A stretch of DNA of 64,000 nucleotides from Rhodococcus sp. KBS0724 (GTDB lineage: Bacteria > Actinomycetota > Actinomycetes > Mycobacteriales > Mycobacteriaceae). Position 1 is the first letter of the stretch. Each line of letters opens with the position of its first letter. Under the pieces are notes generated by a model. That model was not told the DNA's origin and searched no databases. It was given only the letters and a program-made list of their open reading frames with translations. The translations under genes and the position numbers were made by a program. Location of the stretch: NCBI RefSeq assembly GCF_005938745.2, contig NZ_VCBX02000001.1, forward strand, positions 6,090,501-6,154,500, written 5' to 3'. Below are positions 8,578 through 17,820 of this stretch, piece by piece.

Positions 8578-9896
8578 TGGAACTACTCATGCTGGGCACC
8601 GGCGCCGCCGACGGTTGGCCCAACCCCTTCTGCGAGTGCACATCCTGCACCGCCGCGCTCGCAAGCGGCACCGTCCGAGGTCACACAGCGGCCTTGCTGG
8701 ACAATCGAATCCTGCTCGACTGCGGTCCGGAAGTGCCGCGCGCCGCTTCCCGATCCGGCCGCACTCTCGCCGCAGTCGAACATATCCTGCTCACTCACTC
8801 GCATCCCGATCATCTCGGTCCGATGGCGCTGCTCTTCCGGTCCTGGGCCGGCCGCACCGAACCACTGCAGATCCTCGGGCCACCCGACGCCCTTGATCTC
8901 TGCCGCGACTGGGTGGGGCCACACGACCCGGTCACCTTCACTCCGCTTGCCGCCGGCCAATCGATCACGCTGGGTACGTATGACGTTCGCACTCTCGAAG
9001 CGACACACGAAGTTCCGACCCTGCTCTACGACATCACCGACCAAGCCGGTACCCGCATCTTCTGGGCCACCGATACCGGCCCCCTCGCACCGTCAACAAT
9101 CGCCGAGCTCGCGAACGCCTCGTTCGACGCCCTCTTCCTCGAAGAAACCTTCGGGTTCAAGACCGATCACGACACCGGGCACCACGATCTGCCCAGCTTC
9201 GCCCGGACAGTCGCCGCCCTGCGTGAGGTCGGCGCAGTCACAGACCGAACCGACATCGTGGCCGTCCACCTCGGTCACCACAACCCGCTCGAACACGAAC
9301 TGTCCGCAGAACTCCACCAGTCCGGTGCACGAACAGTTCTCGACGGCGCAGCGCTGCACATCGGCTCGCCGGCGCCTGGCCGCACTCTGGTTACCGGTGG
9401 CGCCCGGTCGGGCAAGTCCACCTACGCCGAAGCACTACTGTCCGGGTACCGGCACGTCACATACATCGCCACCGGAGATCCGGACGACGACGATCCCGAC
9501 TGGACGGAACGGGTCGCGTCACATCGCGCGCGGCGGCCGGCAACCTGGACAACACTCGAAACGGTCGATGTAGTCGAAATACTGAACAGTGCAACCGAAC
9601 CCGTACTGCTGGACTGTCTGGGCACGTGGCTGACCGCACGGATGAATTTCCGCGATGTCTGGATGGACGGCAACACCGCCGCGGTTCGCGAAGACATCGA
9701 TCAGTTGGTGGCAGCCTGGAAGTCCTGCCCTGTCCCGATCGTCGCGGTCACCAATGAAGTCGGCAGTGGAGTTGTTCCGGAAACCAAGTCCGGCCGGCTC
9801 TTTCGCGACCTGCTCGGTATGCTCAATGCCCGCATCGCCGATGCGTCCGAGTCGGTTGTCCTGATGACCGCTGGATTACCCACCCGTCTACGCTGA
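8577..9896 (+). CDS. Fusion: PhnP-like metallo-beta-lactamase domain + adenosylcobinamide kinase/guanylyltransferase (CobU)
   Basis: 439 residues; its ATG overlaps the btuD stop (TGATG). Residues 1-265 are a metallo-beta-lactamase-fold hydrolase with the metal motif H74-x-H76-x-D78-H79 and an N-terminal GTGAADGWPNPFCECTSC resembling the zinc-knuckle start of PhnP phosphodiesterases. From residue 272 comes a full CobU/CobP domain: P-loop GGARSGKS (274-281), the HRARRP motif with H316 as the likely guanylated histidine, and EVGSGVVPE. CobU phosphorylates adenosylcobinamide and turns it into AdoCbi-GDP in nucleotide-loop assembly, so this operon imports corrinoids and rebuilds cobalamin. The hydrolase partner activity is unknown. 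Confidence 0.88.
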   Translation: MELLMLGTGAADGWPNPFCECTSCTAALASGTVRGHTAALLDNRILLDCGPEVPRAASRSGRTLAAVEHILLTHSHPDHLGPMALLFRSWAGRTEPLQILGPPDALDLCRDWVGPHDPVTFTPLAAGQSITLGTYDVRTLEATHEVPTLLYDITDQAGTRIFWATDTGPLAPSTIAELANASFDALFLEETFGFKTDHDTGHHDLPSFARTVAALREVGAVTDRTDIVAVHLGHHNPLEHELSAELHQSGARTVLDGAALHIGSPAPGRTLVTGGARSGKSTYAEALLSGYRHVTYIATGDPDDDDPDWTERVASHRARRPATWTTLETVDVVEILNSATEPVLLDCLGTWLTARMNFRDVWMDGNTAAVREDIDQLVAAWKSCPVPIVAVTNEVGSGVVPETKSGRLFRDLLGMLNARIADASESVVLMTAGLPTRLR

Positions 9897-9900
9897 CGCC

Positions 9901-10695
9901 TCAGATCAGTCCGGTGAGACGCCGAGCGCAATCGAGCAGAAAGCCCACCAACTCTCGGTCTTCCACAGTGACACGCTCACAGGAACCCTGGATACACAGT
10001 CCGCCGGCCACCAGGTCGGCACGATCGCGAATAGGCACCGCCAGCGCCGACCGCCCGAGCCGAGATTCCTGATTCTCGAATGCAAACCCCTGCAATCGAA
10101 CCGAACGCAACTGCTCCGCCAGCTTGTCACGATCACCGATCGTGAACTCGGTGAGTCGACGTAGCTCCAGATCGACAAAAAGCCGCTCGTCGTACGCCAG
10201 CAGGAGTTTGCCCAACGCATTTGCATGGATGTTCTTCGAGAGAGTCGTTATCCCGATTATCTCGTGATCGGGGTCCTTGTCGATGAATCGGAGTCGCCCG
10301 GCGTTGAACGACGCAACATGCAGTCCGTATCTCGTGTGGGTACGCATGTCTTCGACTTGTTCGTGGAGTGACGGCGCCGGGCCACTCGTTGTTGCAGCAT
10401 GCGATAACTCAGCCGTACGACGACCCAATGCAAAGCCGGATAGATCCGGCACCCGGACGAGGAATCCTTCTGCCACCAACAGATTCAGCATGCGATATGC
10501 AGTGGCCGAGGGAACCCCGGCGAAGGTCGCGATCTCCTTCGCGGTTGTTCCCGGTCCCAGATGCGCAACTGCCTCGAGCATCCCGAGTGCCTTTTGAACC
10601 GCTTTGGGCTGCTGCCCACTGAAGTGCGATTCTTCGCTGGTCCGTTTGCCGGGTCTGGTACCGGTGGTGGCGCGGTCGGCGCTCACTCGCCCCAC
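9901..10695 (-). CDS. IclR family transcriptional regulator
   Basis: 264 residues: winged helix at about 30-95 (AVQKALGMLEAVAHLGPGTTAKEIATFAGVPSATAYRMLNLLVAEGFL) and a C-terminal IclR effector domain (about 110-260). It follows the APC permease on the same strand and overlaps its 3' end by 13 bases, so the two are one operon. It probably controls the permease and perhaps the mau-like operon beyond it, since all three face the same intergenic region (inference). Confidence 0.88.
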   Translation of the reverse strand: MGRVSADRATTGTRPGKRTSEESHFSGQQPKAVQKALGMLEAVAHLGPGTTAKEIATFAGVPSATAYRMLNLLVAEGFLVRVPDLSGFALGRRTAELSHAATTSGPAPSLHEQVEDMRTHTRYGLHVASFNAGRLRFIDKDPDHEIIGITTLSKNIHANALGKLLLAYDERLFVDLELRRLTEFTIGDRDKLAEQLRSVRLQGFAFENQESRLGRSALAVPIRDRADLVAGGLCIQGSCERVTVEDRELVGFLLDCARRLTGLI

Positions 10696-12221
10696 TCCGG
10701 TAGGTCACCATCTGTAGCAGAACGATCCGGGACCAGACGGCGTCGGCCGTCGTCGCCGATGAGAAGTGTGCCCGCCCCTGGCAGGAGGTCCGCTGTTTCG
10801 AGGCTGTCGAAAGCCCCCACCGCCGTGAGACTCTCAGGACGCACACGTCGGAGAATTGCACTCCAGATCACTCCGGACACTGCGAGCGCTCCAGCGGCAC
10901 ACGGCAACGCCCAGATTCCGTGGACGACACCGTCGAGAATGATGTACACGAGTAACCCGGCCCCGGCGACGCTGACCGACAGCGTGCACAGCCGGGTCAC
11001 CGATGTGTGCTCGCCGATACGGTGCAAGAACTTCCAGGACGCGAAGGCCACCAACGTGTACGCGCAGACGAGGGCAATTTCCACCACTCCGTCGAAAGAG
11101 CCCGAATCATCTCTCACCGCATCGGAAAACAGAAGAACACCAACTGTGCTGACCGAGACAAACGTGAGGACCGCAATGTAGGGGGTTCGGAAACGACGGT
11201 GCATCCGAGCGAGCGACGACGGCAGCACCCGTTCGATGCCCATGGAGTACAACAGCCTCGAACCCGCTTGTGCGCAACCGAGAGTGCACGCCAGCCACGA
11301 GCACGTCATACCGATCTTCACTGCCAGCACCACCCCCGCGCTGGCACCGGATGCCGTCCCTTGGAAGTACGCGCCGACGATGGTTGCGCCGTGCCCCGTC
11401 ATTGCCGCCCACGCGGCGAAAACGAACAGTGACCCGCAGATGATCGGCGAAATCAGCACTGTGCGTGTGACGGTGATCAACGGGCGCTTGGCCTCGGGCC
11501 CGAAGAAGGCTGCACTCTCGAATCCGGCCATGCTCAGAACAGTCAGCATCGCCAGAAACGGAACCACACTCAAGGACGGATTCGGCAACGACACAGTTGT
11601 GGTCGTGTCGGTGCGGGTTGCCAGCATCACCGCGATGATCAAGATCAGAGAACAGCTTTCGATCACGAGAATCGCCCGGGTGGCAAACCGAACACCTCGC
11701 ACTGCTATCCAGGCAACCGCGAGGGCAATCACAACGGTCACGACTGCCGTCGCGAACGGACCACCGACATTTGTACCGATGAGCGAAATCGTGTCCAACA
11801 GACTGGGAACCGCTTGGGCGAACACCGATATCGAGATACCGAGATATCCAAGGACCAACGCGGCTCCTACCAAAAGCGCGCTTCGTGTTCCGGTACCTTG
11901 GAAAACGAAACTGTAGAGCGAACCGGAAGCCGCCAGCCTGCGGGTGAAGTGCGTGATGCAGAGTGCCACCAGAAAGACCGCCGACGTCGTCGCGGCGATA
12001 GCAGCCAAACCTGCGTACCCGGGGCTGTACGTGATCATCCACAGCGCGATGAACACCATTCCCGTAGCCGGGGCAATGGTAGACAACGATTGGCCGAGAA
12101 GATCGATCGGCGTCAGCCGCCGTCGCCCCAGACCGCGCAACGGCGAATACACCGGATCGCTGCCTTGATCCGCACTCTGTGCTCGCGCGAGTGCCGCGCG
12201 CAACGCCTCCGTCACGGCCAT
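10683..12221 (-). CDS. APC superfamily amino acid/amine permease
   Basis: 512 residues with about twelve hydrophobic helices. The N-terminal region (LGRRRLTPIDLLGQSLSTIAPATGMVF) and the GFESAAFFGPEAKRP segment are typical of amino acid-polyamine-organocation transporters. Transcribed divergently from the mau-like operon with 330 bp between. An amine substrate that feeds or competes with the amine dehydrogenase is an attractive guess, not shown by the sequence. Confidence 0.85.
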   Translation of the reverse strand: MAVTEALRAALARAQSADQGSDPVYSPLRGLGRRRLTPIDLLGQSLSTIAPATGMVFIALWMITYSPGYAGLAAIAATTSAVFLVALCITHFTRRLAASGSLYSFVFQGTGTRSALLVGAALVLGYLGISISVFAQAVPSLLDTISLIGTNVGGPFATAVVTVVIALAVAWIAVRGVRFATRAILVIESCSLILIIAVMLATRTDTTTTVSLPNPSLSVVPFLAMLTVLSMAGFESAAFFGPEAKRPLITVTRTVLISPIICGSLFVFAAWAAMTGHGATIVGAYFQGTASGASAGVVLAVKIGMTCSWLACTLGCAQAGSRLLYSMGIERVLPSSLARMHRRFRTPYIAVLTFVSVSTVGVLLFSDAVRDDSGSFDGVVEIALVCAYTLVAFASWKFLHRIGEHTSVTRLCTLSVSVAGAGLLVYIILDGVVHGIWALPCAAGALAVSGVIWSAILRRVRPESLTAVGAFDSLETADLLPGAGTLLIGDDGRRRLVPDRSATDGDLPEWGE

Positions 12222-12551
12222 GTCTCACCGTCCGTCCGTTATCCGATTCACCGATTTCGGTCAAGTTAGTCCGCATATGTTTCCGCGCAGTTTCCACCGT
12301 GGCGCGCAGTCGCGATTCAAGTGGGAATGCATGCGCCCGAGACAACTCCGCCGGGTACCTCCACAGCGCTACACCAAGCCGGTCCCGCGCCGAAGAAACC
12401 GATTGACCTGCACAGATATCGATTCTCACCCACGTTGCGCATTCCCAGTTGCCAATCCCACGGACGTATCGGTTCCGAAGCATGTTCGCCGCATCACCGA
12501 TGCAGGATGTGTCCCACACACCAGCGCTTGCCGACCTGAAAGGGAGGAATC
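12222..12551. other. Divergent intergenic region, permease / mau-like operon
   Basis: 330 bases with no convincing gene. It must hold the promoters of both operons. I see a ribosome site (AAAGGGAGG, 12539-12547) for mauE and one short dyad at 12508-12520; no clear -35/-10 pair could be assigned. Confidence 0.6.
12508..12520 (+). promoter_or_regulatory. Short dyad upstream of mauE
   Basis: TGTGT-CCC-ACACA is a perfect 5-3-5 inverted repeat 31 bases before the mauE start. It could be a regulator site (for example for the linked IclR protein). It is short and might be chance. Confidence 0.3.
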
Positions 12552-13142
12552 ATGGACTTCACCATCGCTGCCGTATCGGCGATCATCGGGTTTGTCCTAC
12601 TGCTCGCCGGCATCCCCAAGCTGACGGACTACGACGGTGTTCTGCGTTCCGTACGTGGATACAAGGTCCTTCCGAACGGACTGGAAGGACCGGTGGCCCG
12701 GGTACTTCCCATCGCCGAGACCGTGGCGGGCGCACTTCTCGTGACGGGCATTGCCCGGCAGTGGGCGGCCGGCGTTGCCACACTCATGTTCGCGTCGTTC
12801 TTTGTCGGCCTCGTCGTCAACCTTGCGCGGGGTCGACGCGACCTCGATTGTGGATGCTTCGCATTCGGCATCGGCGAGATTCCGCGCATCGGATGGTTCC
12901 ACGCGGTACGTGCCGGAATCCTTGCCGCTGCGTCACTTGTAATCGTGGTGCTCGGCAGCTCCGCGAGCGCGGGCGTGCAGGCAACGGCCGCCGCGCTCGC
13001 ACTCCTCCTGGTTTTGGCGGGCGTCGCCGTCGCGCAGATCCGATCCGTCGTTCATTTCGGCAAGCGCCCGGTCGACGACTACCTCTCGAGTGCCTCCGTC
13101 CGACTGCGTGCCGCCGGCGCCACGTCTCGGTACGGCGTTTGA
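12552..13142 (+). CDS. mauE: MauE-like membrane protein, amine dehydrogenase maturation
   Basis: 196 residues with four to five hydrophobic helices and the motif DCGCF (C100, C102) in a loop, as in the MauE/DoxX-type family. In Gram-negative mau clusters MauE works with MauD to form or shuffle the many disulfides of the amine dehydrogenase light chain. First gene of the operon, with a good ribosome site. The gap to mauD is 43 bases. Confidence 0.82.
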   Translation: MDFTIAAVSAIIGFVLLLAGIPKLTDYDGVLRSVRGYKVLPNGLEGPVARVLPIAETVAGALLVTGIARQWAAGVATLMFASFFVGLVVNLARGRRDLDCGCFAFGIGEIPRIGWFHAVRAGILAAASLVIVVLGSSASAGVQATAAALALLLVLAGVAVAQIRSVVHFGKRPVDDYLSSASVRLRAAGATSRYGV

Positions 13143-13185
13143 CCTTCTCCCTATTCACCGACTGCGCAAAGGCAGGACTTCTACG

Positions 13186-13794
13186 ATGACTACTTTTCTG
13201 CTCGTAGCAACCGTGATTCTCGTGATCGCCGTGGCCGTACTGTTCCTGATGGTTCTCGCACTCGCCCGTGAAATCGGCCGTGTGCAGGTACGTCTCGGCC
13301 CCCTCGGTGCCCGAATGATGGATACCGGCCCCAAGGTCGAACAGGTGGGACCGTCGTTTGCCGGTTTGATCGACCAGGAAGGGCGGACCGTCGGAGTTGG
13401 TGGTCATCGCGACAAGGCGCAGCTCCTGCTGTTCACGGCACCGAGTTGCTCGACCTGCAAGAGCCTGCTTCCCGGCGTGCGGGCCATGGCCAGAGCCGAA
13501 TCCGACCTCGACGTTGTCATCATCTCCGACGGAACCCCGGAAGAGCACCGAGAGTTTCTGGCCGGCAGCGGGATCGGTTCCGAGCTCAGCTACATCGACG
13601 CTCGTGACGTCGGCATCGCCTACCAAGTGGGTACCACTCCGTACGGCGTGATTCTCGACGAGCACGGCAAGATTCGCGGAAAGGGCCTGTGCAACCACAT
13701 GGCCCAGGTCGAGAGCCTGCTCAACGCACTAGAGTCCGGCACCCCCTCACTCCAGCACCTTCATGCGCAGGCTAAGTCGGGCAGTGCGGCCTGA
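13186..13794 (+). CDS. mauD: MauD-like thioredoxin-fold protein
   Basis: 202 residues from ATG 13186, which begins a signal-anchor helix (residues 3-27). A longer reading from 13090 would overlap mauE and start with non-membrane sequence. The exported part is a thioredoxin-like/AhpC-like domain with the redox pair C88-S-T-C91 (TAPSCSTCK). MauD of methylotrophs is needed for stable light chain, which carries many disulfides. Here it sits directly between mauE and mauA, as expected for the same job. Confidence 0.85.
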   Translation: MTTFLLVATVILVIAVAVLFLMVLALAREIGRVQVRLGPLGARMMDTGPKVEQVGPSFAGLIDQEGRTVGVGGHRDKAQLLLFTAPSCSTCKSLLPGVRAMARAESDLDVVIISDGTPEEHREFLAGSGIGSELSYIDARDVGIAYQVGTTPYGVILDEHGKIRGKGLCNHMAQVESLLNALESGTPSLQHLHAQAKSGSAA

Positions 13795-13840
13795 TCACCC
13801 TCAATTCTGCTCGTTCCTTTCACGAATCAGGAGAAAATCG

Positions 13841-14542
13841 TTGGACGACAATGCGTTTCCACAGCACAACATGACAGAGAACCGATATCCGGTGGACGAG
13901 GCAACCGTTCAAGCGCAGGCCGAATGGATGGCGGGTCAAGGCGGTTCCCTGACCAGTCGCACCGGTCGCAAGCTCTCCGAGCGCGTCTCGCGGCGGTCGA
14001 TGATCAGTCGAATCGGTAAGTGGACCATGGGTGTTTCCGGCGTTGCGCTGATCAGCACTCTGCCGGTCACGCGCACCGCGTTTGCCCAAGAAGCCGCCCC
14101 TACCGATCCGGTGCCCGGCCCGGAACCGCTTGTCCCCGTGTACGACGGCAAGGATCCGGCCGAGTGTGAATACTGGCGATGGTGCAACATGGACGGCACA
14201 TCCTGCGCTGCTTGCAACGGCGGCGGTGTCACCACGTGTGCGCCCGGCAGTAAGCCCGGCGCCGAATTCTGGGTTGGATGCTGCACCAATCCCGATACCG
14301 GAAAGACCTACCTGATCGCCTACTACGACTGCTGCGGTGCGCCTTCGTGTTCCAACGCCTTCTGCGGCGAGCCGGATATGCAGGCAGTGATGTACAACCC
14401 GGTTTCCGGCAGCTACGACCAGGAAATCATCTGGTGCGTCTCCGACGAATCTCAGGCGTACACCTGCACCATGGCTCCCATCATCGGTGAGGACTGCCAG
14501 ACCCGTCCGGCAGCACGCCCCAAGGTCGGTGCCGGATCATGA
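13841..14542 (+). CDS. mauA: Methylamine/amine dehydrogenase light chain, TTQ-bearing
   Basis: About 233 residues from TTG 13841, preceded by AGGAG at 13829-13833; ATG 13871 is an alternative. A long twin-arginine leader (SRRSMISRIG) ends near an AFA-Q cleavage-like site. The mature domain closely matches the Paracoccus light chain, as remembered: CEYWRWCNMDGTSC, EFWVGCCTNP, YLIAYYDCCG, EIIWCVS and YTCTMAPIIG. W144 and W198 align with Trp57 and Trp108, which form tryptophan tryptophylquinone; D118 and D163 align with Asp32 and Asp76, and the Tyr/Thr pair near the end is kept. I count 14 cysteines in the mature region. It oxidises a primary amine to an aldehyde and ammonia with the heavy chain. 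Its stop overlaps the next start (ATGA). Confidence 0.9.
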   Translation: MDDNAFPQHNMTENRYPVDEATVQAQAEWMAGQGGSLTSRTGRKLSERVSRRSMISRIGKWTMGVSGVALISTLPVTRTAFAQEAAPTDPVPGPEPLVPVYDGKDPAECEYWRWCNMDGTSCAACNGGGVTTCAPGSKPGAEFWVGCCTNPDTGKTYLIAYYDCCGAPSCSNAFCGEPDMQAVMYNPVSGSYDQEIIWCVSDESQAYTCTMAPIIGEDCQTRPAARPKVGAGS

Positions 14543-15858
14543 GCACCTCACGTACCCGAAAACTCGCCCGGCCTGCCGTCGCGATACTCCCCCTCACCGT
14601 TGTGCTCGCGCTGGCCGGTTGCAGTTCGTCCGACAACGACGAACCCTCCAGCGCAGGTGATGTCACTTATCCCACCGTTCCGTTCACGGCCCCGGGCGAG
14701 GGCATTTCGCTCGGACACGACGATCAGGAAATCGGGGACACCATTCCCGAACCCCTGCACGTCGGCTCGATCACTCCGATTGCCGCTGACCGACTCCTCG
14801 GCGTCGAAGGCGGCTTCGGGGCACTCGAACTCAGCGTCAACGTCATCGATCCGAAAACCGGTGTGGCCGAGAGCCGCATCACCGTCGGACCCGGCATCTG
14901 GGATCCCGTCATCCACGGATTTGTCGGCGACTCCGACGACGATCCGGCAGTGATCGCCGCCGAGGTGTGGCGTCCACGAGGTTCGCGCGGCGCAGCAGAT
15001 TTCACGGTCAGCACCTACTCCGGCAACCTGCTCGAGCCCGCCGAGGTCATGCTCCCGGACGTCGCACGTGTGCATTCCCGCCCCGGCTCCAACGCCGTGA
15101 CTTCCGACGGCAAGTTCTTTGTCACCTGGGACGACGGGCTGTACGGCATCCGCGTTGTCGACTTGGACAAGCAGGAAGCAACCGGAGCTCTTCAGATCGT
15201 CGGATGTGGGCCGTTCACCTGGATGGTCGGGCACGAACTCTACAGCGTGTGTGAGGACACCCGTGAGCTCCTTCAAGTCACGATCAGCGACGACGGAGTC
15301 CCCACCGAGACTGCCCGATCCAAGGTGCTGCCCGACGATTTCGTCTCGGCTCGCAAGGTCACGTGGGCTGCCGACGCGCAGAAAGCGTTGCTGGTCAGTG
15401 AAAACGGTGACGTCTTCGTCTTCGACTTCTCGAACGGACTGCCCAAGGAAGCCGTCAAGCCCATCGGAAACGCGGGTCAGGATTCCGGCCGCTTCTCCGA
15501 GAACGTCATCAACGCCGACGCCACACGTCTGGCAATCGAGTACACCGACAGCGCAATTCATCCGGACTCCGCGCGCGGTGGATCGATTGTCAAGATCGAT
15601 CTCTTCGACGCGGCGACCTTCGCCCCGATCAAGAGCCTCTCGCTCGCAGATCTCGGTCTCACCGATATCGGAAGTACAGCCTTCTCTGTCGACGGCGCCA
15701 CGTTCTACGTACTCGGCACCGGACCAGAGGTCGACGGTTCCGCTCCGCAAAAGATCGTGGGCTACAACGCAACTACCGGTGAGCAGATCAGCTCCGTGGA
15801 CATCTCGGGCAATGTCGGTGATGTCAGTGGGTTGATCACACCAGAAGTGCTCCGATGA
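14539..15858 (+). CDS. mauB: Amine dehydrogenase heavy-chain-like beta-propeller lipoprotein
   Basis: 439 residues with a lipoprotein signal (lipobox ALAGC, Cys28), so it should be anchored to the outer face of the membrane, unlike the soluble periplasmic heavy chain of Gram-negatives. The rest is beta-propeller-like with repeated blades. The order of segments (IVGCGPFTWMVGHELYSVCEDTRELLQV, KVTWAADAQKALLVSENGDVFVFDF, a C-terminal YNATTGEQISSVDISGN) parallels methylamine/aromatic amine dehydrogenase heavy chains. Similarity to known MauB is modest, so the symbol is a best guess. It overlaps mauA and the multicopper oxidase gene by four bases each. Confidence 0.72.
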   Translation: MSTSRTRKLARPAVAILPLTVVLALAGCSSSDNDEPSSAGDVTYPTVPFTAPGEGISLGHDDQEIGDTIPEPLHVGSITPIAADRLLGVEGGFGALELSVNVIDPKTGVAESRITVGPGIWDPVIHGFVGDSDDDPAVIAAEVWRPRGSRGAADFTVSTYSGNLLEPAEVMLPDVARVHSRPGSNAVTSDGKFFVTWDDGLYGIRVVDLDKQEATGALQIVGCGPFTWMVGHELYSVCEDTRELLQVTISDDGVPTETARSKVLPDDFVSARKVTWAADAQKALLVSENGDVFVFDFSNGLPKEAVKPIGNAGQDSGRFSENVINADATRLAIEYTDSAIHPDSARGGSIVKIDLFDAATFAPIKSLSLADLGLTDIGSTAFSVDGATFYVLGTGPEVDGSAPQKIVGYNATTGEQISSVDISGNVGDVSGLITPEVLR

Positions 15859-17444
15859 GTCGTCCCGGATCCGGAGTGGTGATGGGCCGGCGTCGTTTCC
15901 TGAGTTTGGGAGCGCTCGGCGCGGGTGCACTCGGACTCGGTGCAGTGGGGACGATCGCCGGATGCAGTTCCACTGCAGCAACTCCGACGTCCACTGCCGA
16001 TCTCGACTACATTCTGCCCACTGCCCCCGAAGTTGCTGCTGCAGAGTCGGCACGAGCCTGGAACGGAACCACCGCTGCATTTGCCCTGGCTGCCGGATTC
16101 TCGACGGTTGATCTCGGTGGCCGCCTTGTGAACACGTGGACGTACGGGGGCGCTGCGGTGGCTCCGGAACTTCGCCTGAAGTCCGGTGACCGGGTGAATG
16201 TCTCCGTCCAGAACAGTCTCGATGCCGAAACCACCCTGCACTGGCACGGAATTCGAATTCGCAACGACATGGACGGCGCGGCACCCACCACGCAAGCTCC
16301 CATCGCGGCGAACTCGACTTTCGACTACAACTTCGTCGCCCCGGATCCGGGAACGTACTGGTACCACTCGCACAGCGGACTACAGGCCGATCGTGGACTC
16401 TTCGGGGCCATGATCGTCGAAGACCCGAACGACTCCAGCGGGGCCGACGCCGACGCCGTTCTGGTACTCGACGACTGGGTCGACGGATTGGGCACCACGC
16501 CCGATTCCATACTGATGGCACTCAATCCGGCCATTGCCGGCGGTCATGCCGGACATGGCGGGGCCGCATCAACACCCGTCGAGCACACCGAGGGCGACCT
16601 GGCCGTCGCACAGCAGTTGGTGAGCGCCGGCCACGGTTCTTCCGACGTGCTCGGCGGCATGACCCAGCACATCGCGTATCCATTGCACTTGATCAACGGG
16701 CGACCGCCCAACGATCCAGCTGTGGTGACCGCGGCCCCTGGTTCGACCCTGCGACTGCGAATCATCAACGCGGCAGCCGAGACTCCGTACCGATTTGCCG
16801 TCGCCGGTCACGAAATGACAATTGTCGCCACCGACGGTTACGACGTGGAACCGACTCCTGCCGACGCCATCATCGTCGGAATGGCTCAGCGCTACGACGT
16901 ACTCGTGACAGTGAAGTCGGGAACGTGGCCGGTGGTGGCAAAGGTCGAGGGCCGCGACGGATACGCGTCGACGGTCCTGCGCAGCGCCGACGCCTTGACG
17001 CTCTCGAATCCCGACGTGGGTGGTTCGATCTCGGAACTAGATGGCCGACTCGTTCTCGAAAGCGCGCTCCGCCCCGCGGAATCCGCACGCCTCGAGACGA
17101 AGTCACCCGACCGCGACTATCACATCGAACTGATTCAAGCCGGAGATCGTTACGTGTGGGGTATGGCCGGAGCCGATGCGGGCAAGCTCGTGATGAAACA
17201 GGGTGAACGCGTTCGGATCACGATGAAGAACACGTCCACGATGTGGCATCCCATGCACACTCACGGCCATACCTTTGCCGTACCGGATTACGGCGGACTT
17301 CGTCGTGACACCGTCAACGTACTACCCGGGAGCGAACTCGCCATCGAGTTCGACGCCGACAACCCCGGCGAGTGGATGTTCCACTGCCACAATGCCTACC
17401 ACTTCGAAGCCGGAATGACGGCAAATCTGCGTTACGTCCGCTGA
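15855..17444 (+). CDS. Multicopper oxidase, Tat-exported lipoprotein
   Basis: 529 residues; ATG overlaps the previous stop. The signal has the Tat motif RRRFL (12-16) and a lipobox ending at Cys37. All copper motifs are present: H129-W-H131-G, W-Y-H171-S-H173, H465-P-M-H468-T-H470-G-H472 and H510-C511-H512 followed by H516 and M521, giving an intact type 1 site and trinuclear cluster. A Met/His-rich stretch (GGHAGHGGAAS) lies mid-protein. The enzyme should reduce oxygen to water using one-electron donors. Set inside a mau-like operon between the dehydrogenase and cupredoxins, it may be the terminal oxidase for the amine electrons or may help make the quinone cofactor (inference). Confidence 0.92.
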   Translation: MSRPGSGVVMGRRRFLSLGALGAGALGLGAVGTIAGCSSTAATPTSTADLDYILPTAPEVAAAESARAWNGTTAAFALAAGFSTVDLGGRLVNTWTYGGAAVAPELRLKSGDRVNVSVQNSLDAETTLHWHGIRIRNDMDGAAPTTQAPIAANSTFDYNFVAPDPGTYWYHSHSGLQADRGLFGAMIVEDPNDSSGADADAVLVLDDWVDGLGTTPDSILMALNPAIAGGHAGHGGAASTPVEHTEGDLAVAQQLVSAGHGSSDVLGGMTQHIAYPLHLINGRPPNDPAVVTAAPGSTLRLRIINAAAETPYRFAVAGHEMTIVATDGYDVEPTPADAIIVGMAQRYDVLVTVKSGTWPVVAKVEGRDGYASTVLRSADALTLSNPDVGGSISELDGRLVLESALRPAESARLETKSPDRDYHIELIQAGDRYVWGMAGADAGKLVMKQGERVRITMKNTSTMWHPMHTHGHTFAVPDYGGLRRDTVNVLPGSELAIEFDADNPGEWMFHCHNAYHFEAGMTANLRYVR

Positions 17445-17472
17445 CAAGTACGAAGAATCGAGAGGAACTCTC

Positions 17473-17820
17473 ATGAAGAAGCTCGTTCCCGCTTTCCTCG
17501 CCGCCTGTGCGGCTTTGAGTCTCACCGCCTGCAGCAGCAGCGACAGTTCGACGTCGGACGAACCTGCCGTCGTGATCGAGGTGAAGAACATGGCTTACAC
17601 ACCGGCATCGGTCACTATCGAGAAGGGCCAGACCGTCGAGTGGAAGTTCGACGACAGCGGACTCCCCCACGACGTAGTCGGCAACGGTGAACTCGAAGGG
17701 AAACTGAAGAGCGAGTTACTTACCGAGGGAACCTTCTCGTTCACGTTCGACGACGCCGGTACCTTCACCTACCACTGCACGCCCCATCCGATGATGGTCG
17801 GCACCGTGATCGTTCAATAG
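17473..17820 (+). CDS. mauC: Amicyanin-like cupredoxin lipoprotein
   Basis: 115 residues with a lipobox LTAC (Cys20). The mature part is a small blue-copper domain whose end, YHCTPHPMMVGTVIVQ, closely matches amicyanin (YHCTPHPFM...). Copper ligands are H66, C102, H105 and M108. Amicyanin accepts electrons from the quinone of methylamine dehydrogenase, so this should be the direct electron acceptor of the mauA/mauB product. A ribosome site (GAGAGGAA) precedes ATG 17473. Confidence 0.87.
   Translation: MKKLVPAFLAACAALSLTACSSSDSSTSDEPAVVIEVKNMAYTPASVTIEKGQTVEWKFDDSGLPHDVVGNGELEGKLKSELLTEGTFSFTFDDAGTFTYHCTPHPMMVGTVIVQ

Noticed and set aside
11107..12519. 470-codon minus-strand frame overlapping the APC permease
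   Set aside because: Shifted frame of the permease with no domain; the permease frame has clear transporter motifs and helices.
14548..16521. Very long open frame (657 codons) on the minus strand across the mau-like genes
   Set aside because: It lies opposite genes with strong motifs, has an Arg/Gly-biased composition without domains, and is the usual antisense shadow of GC-rich coding sequence.
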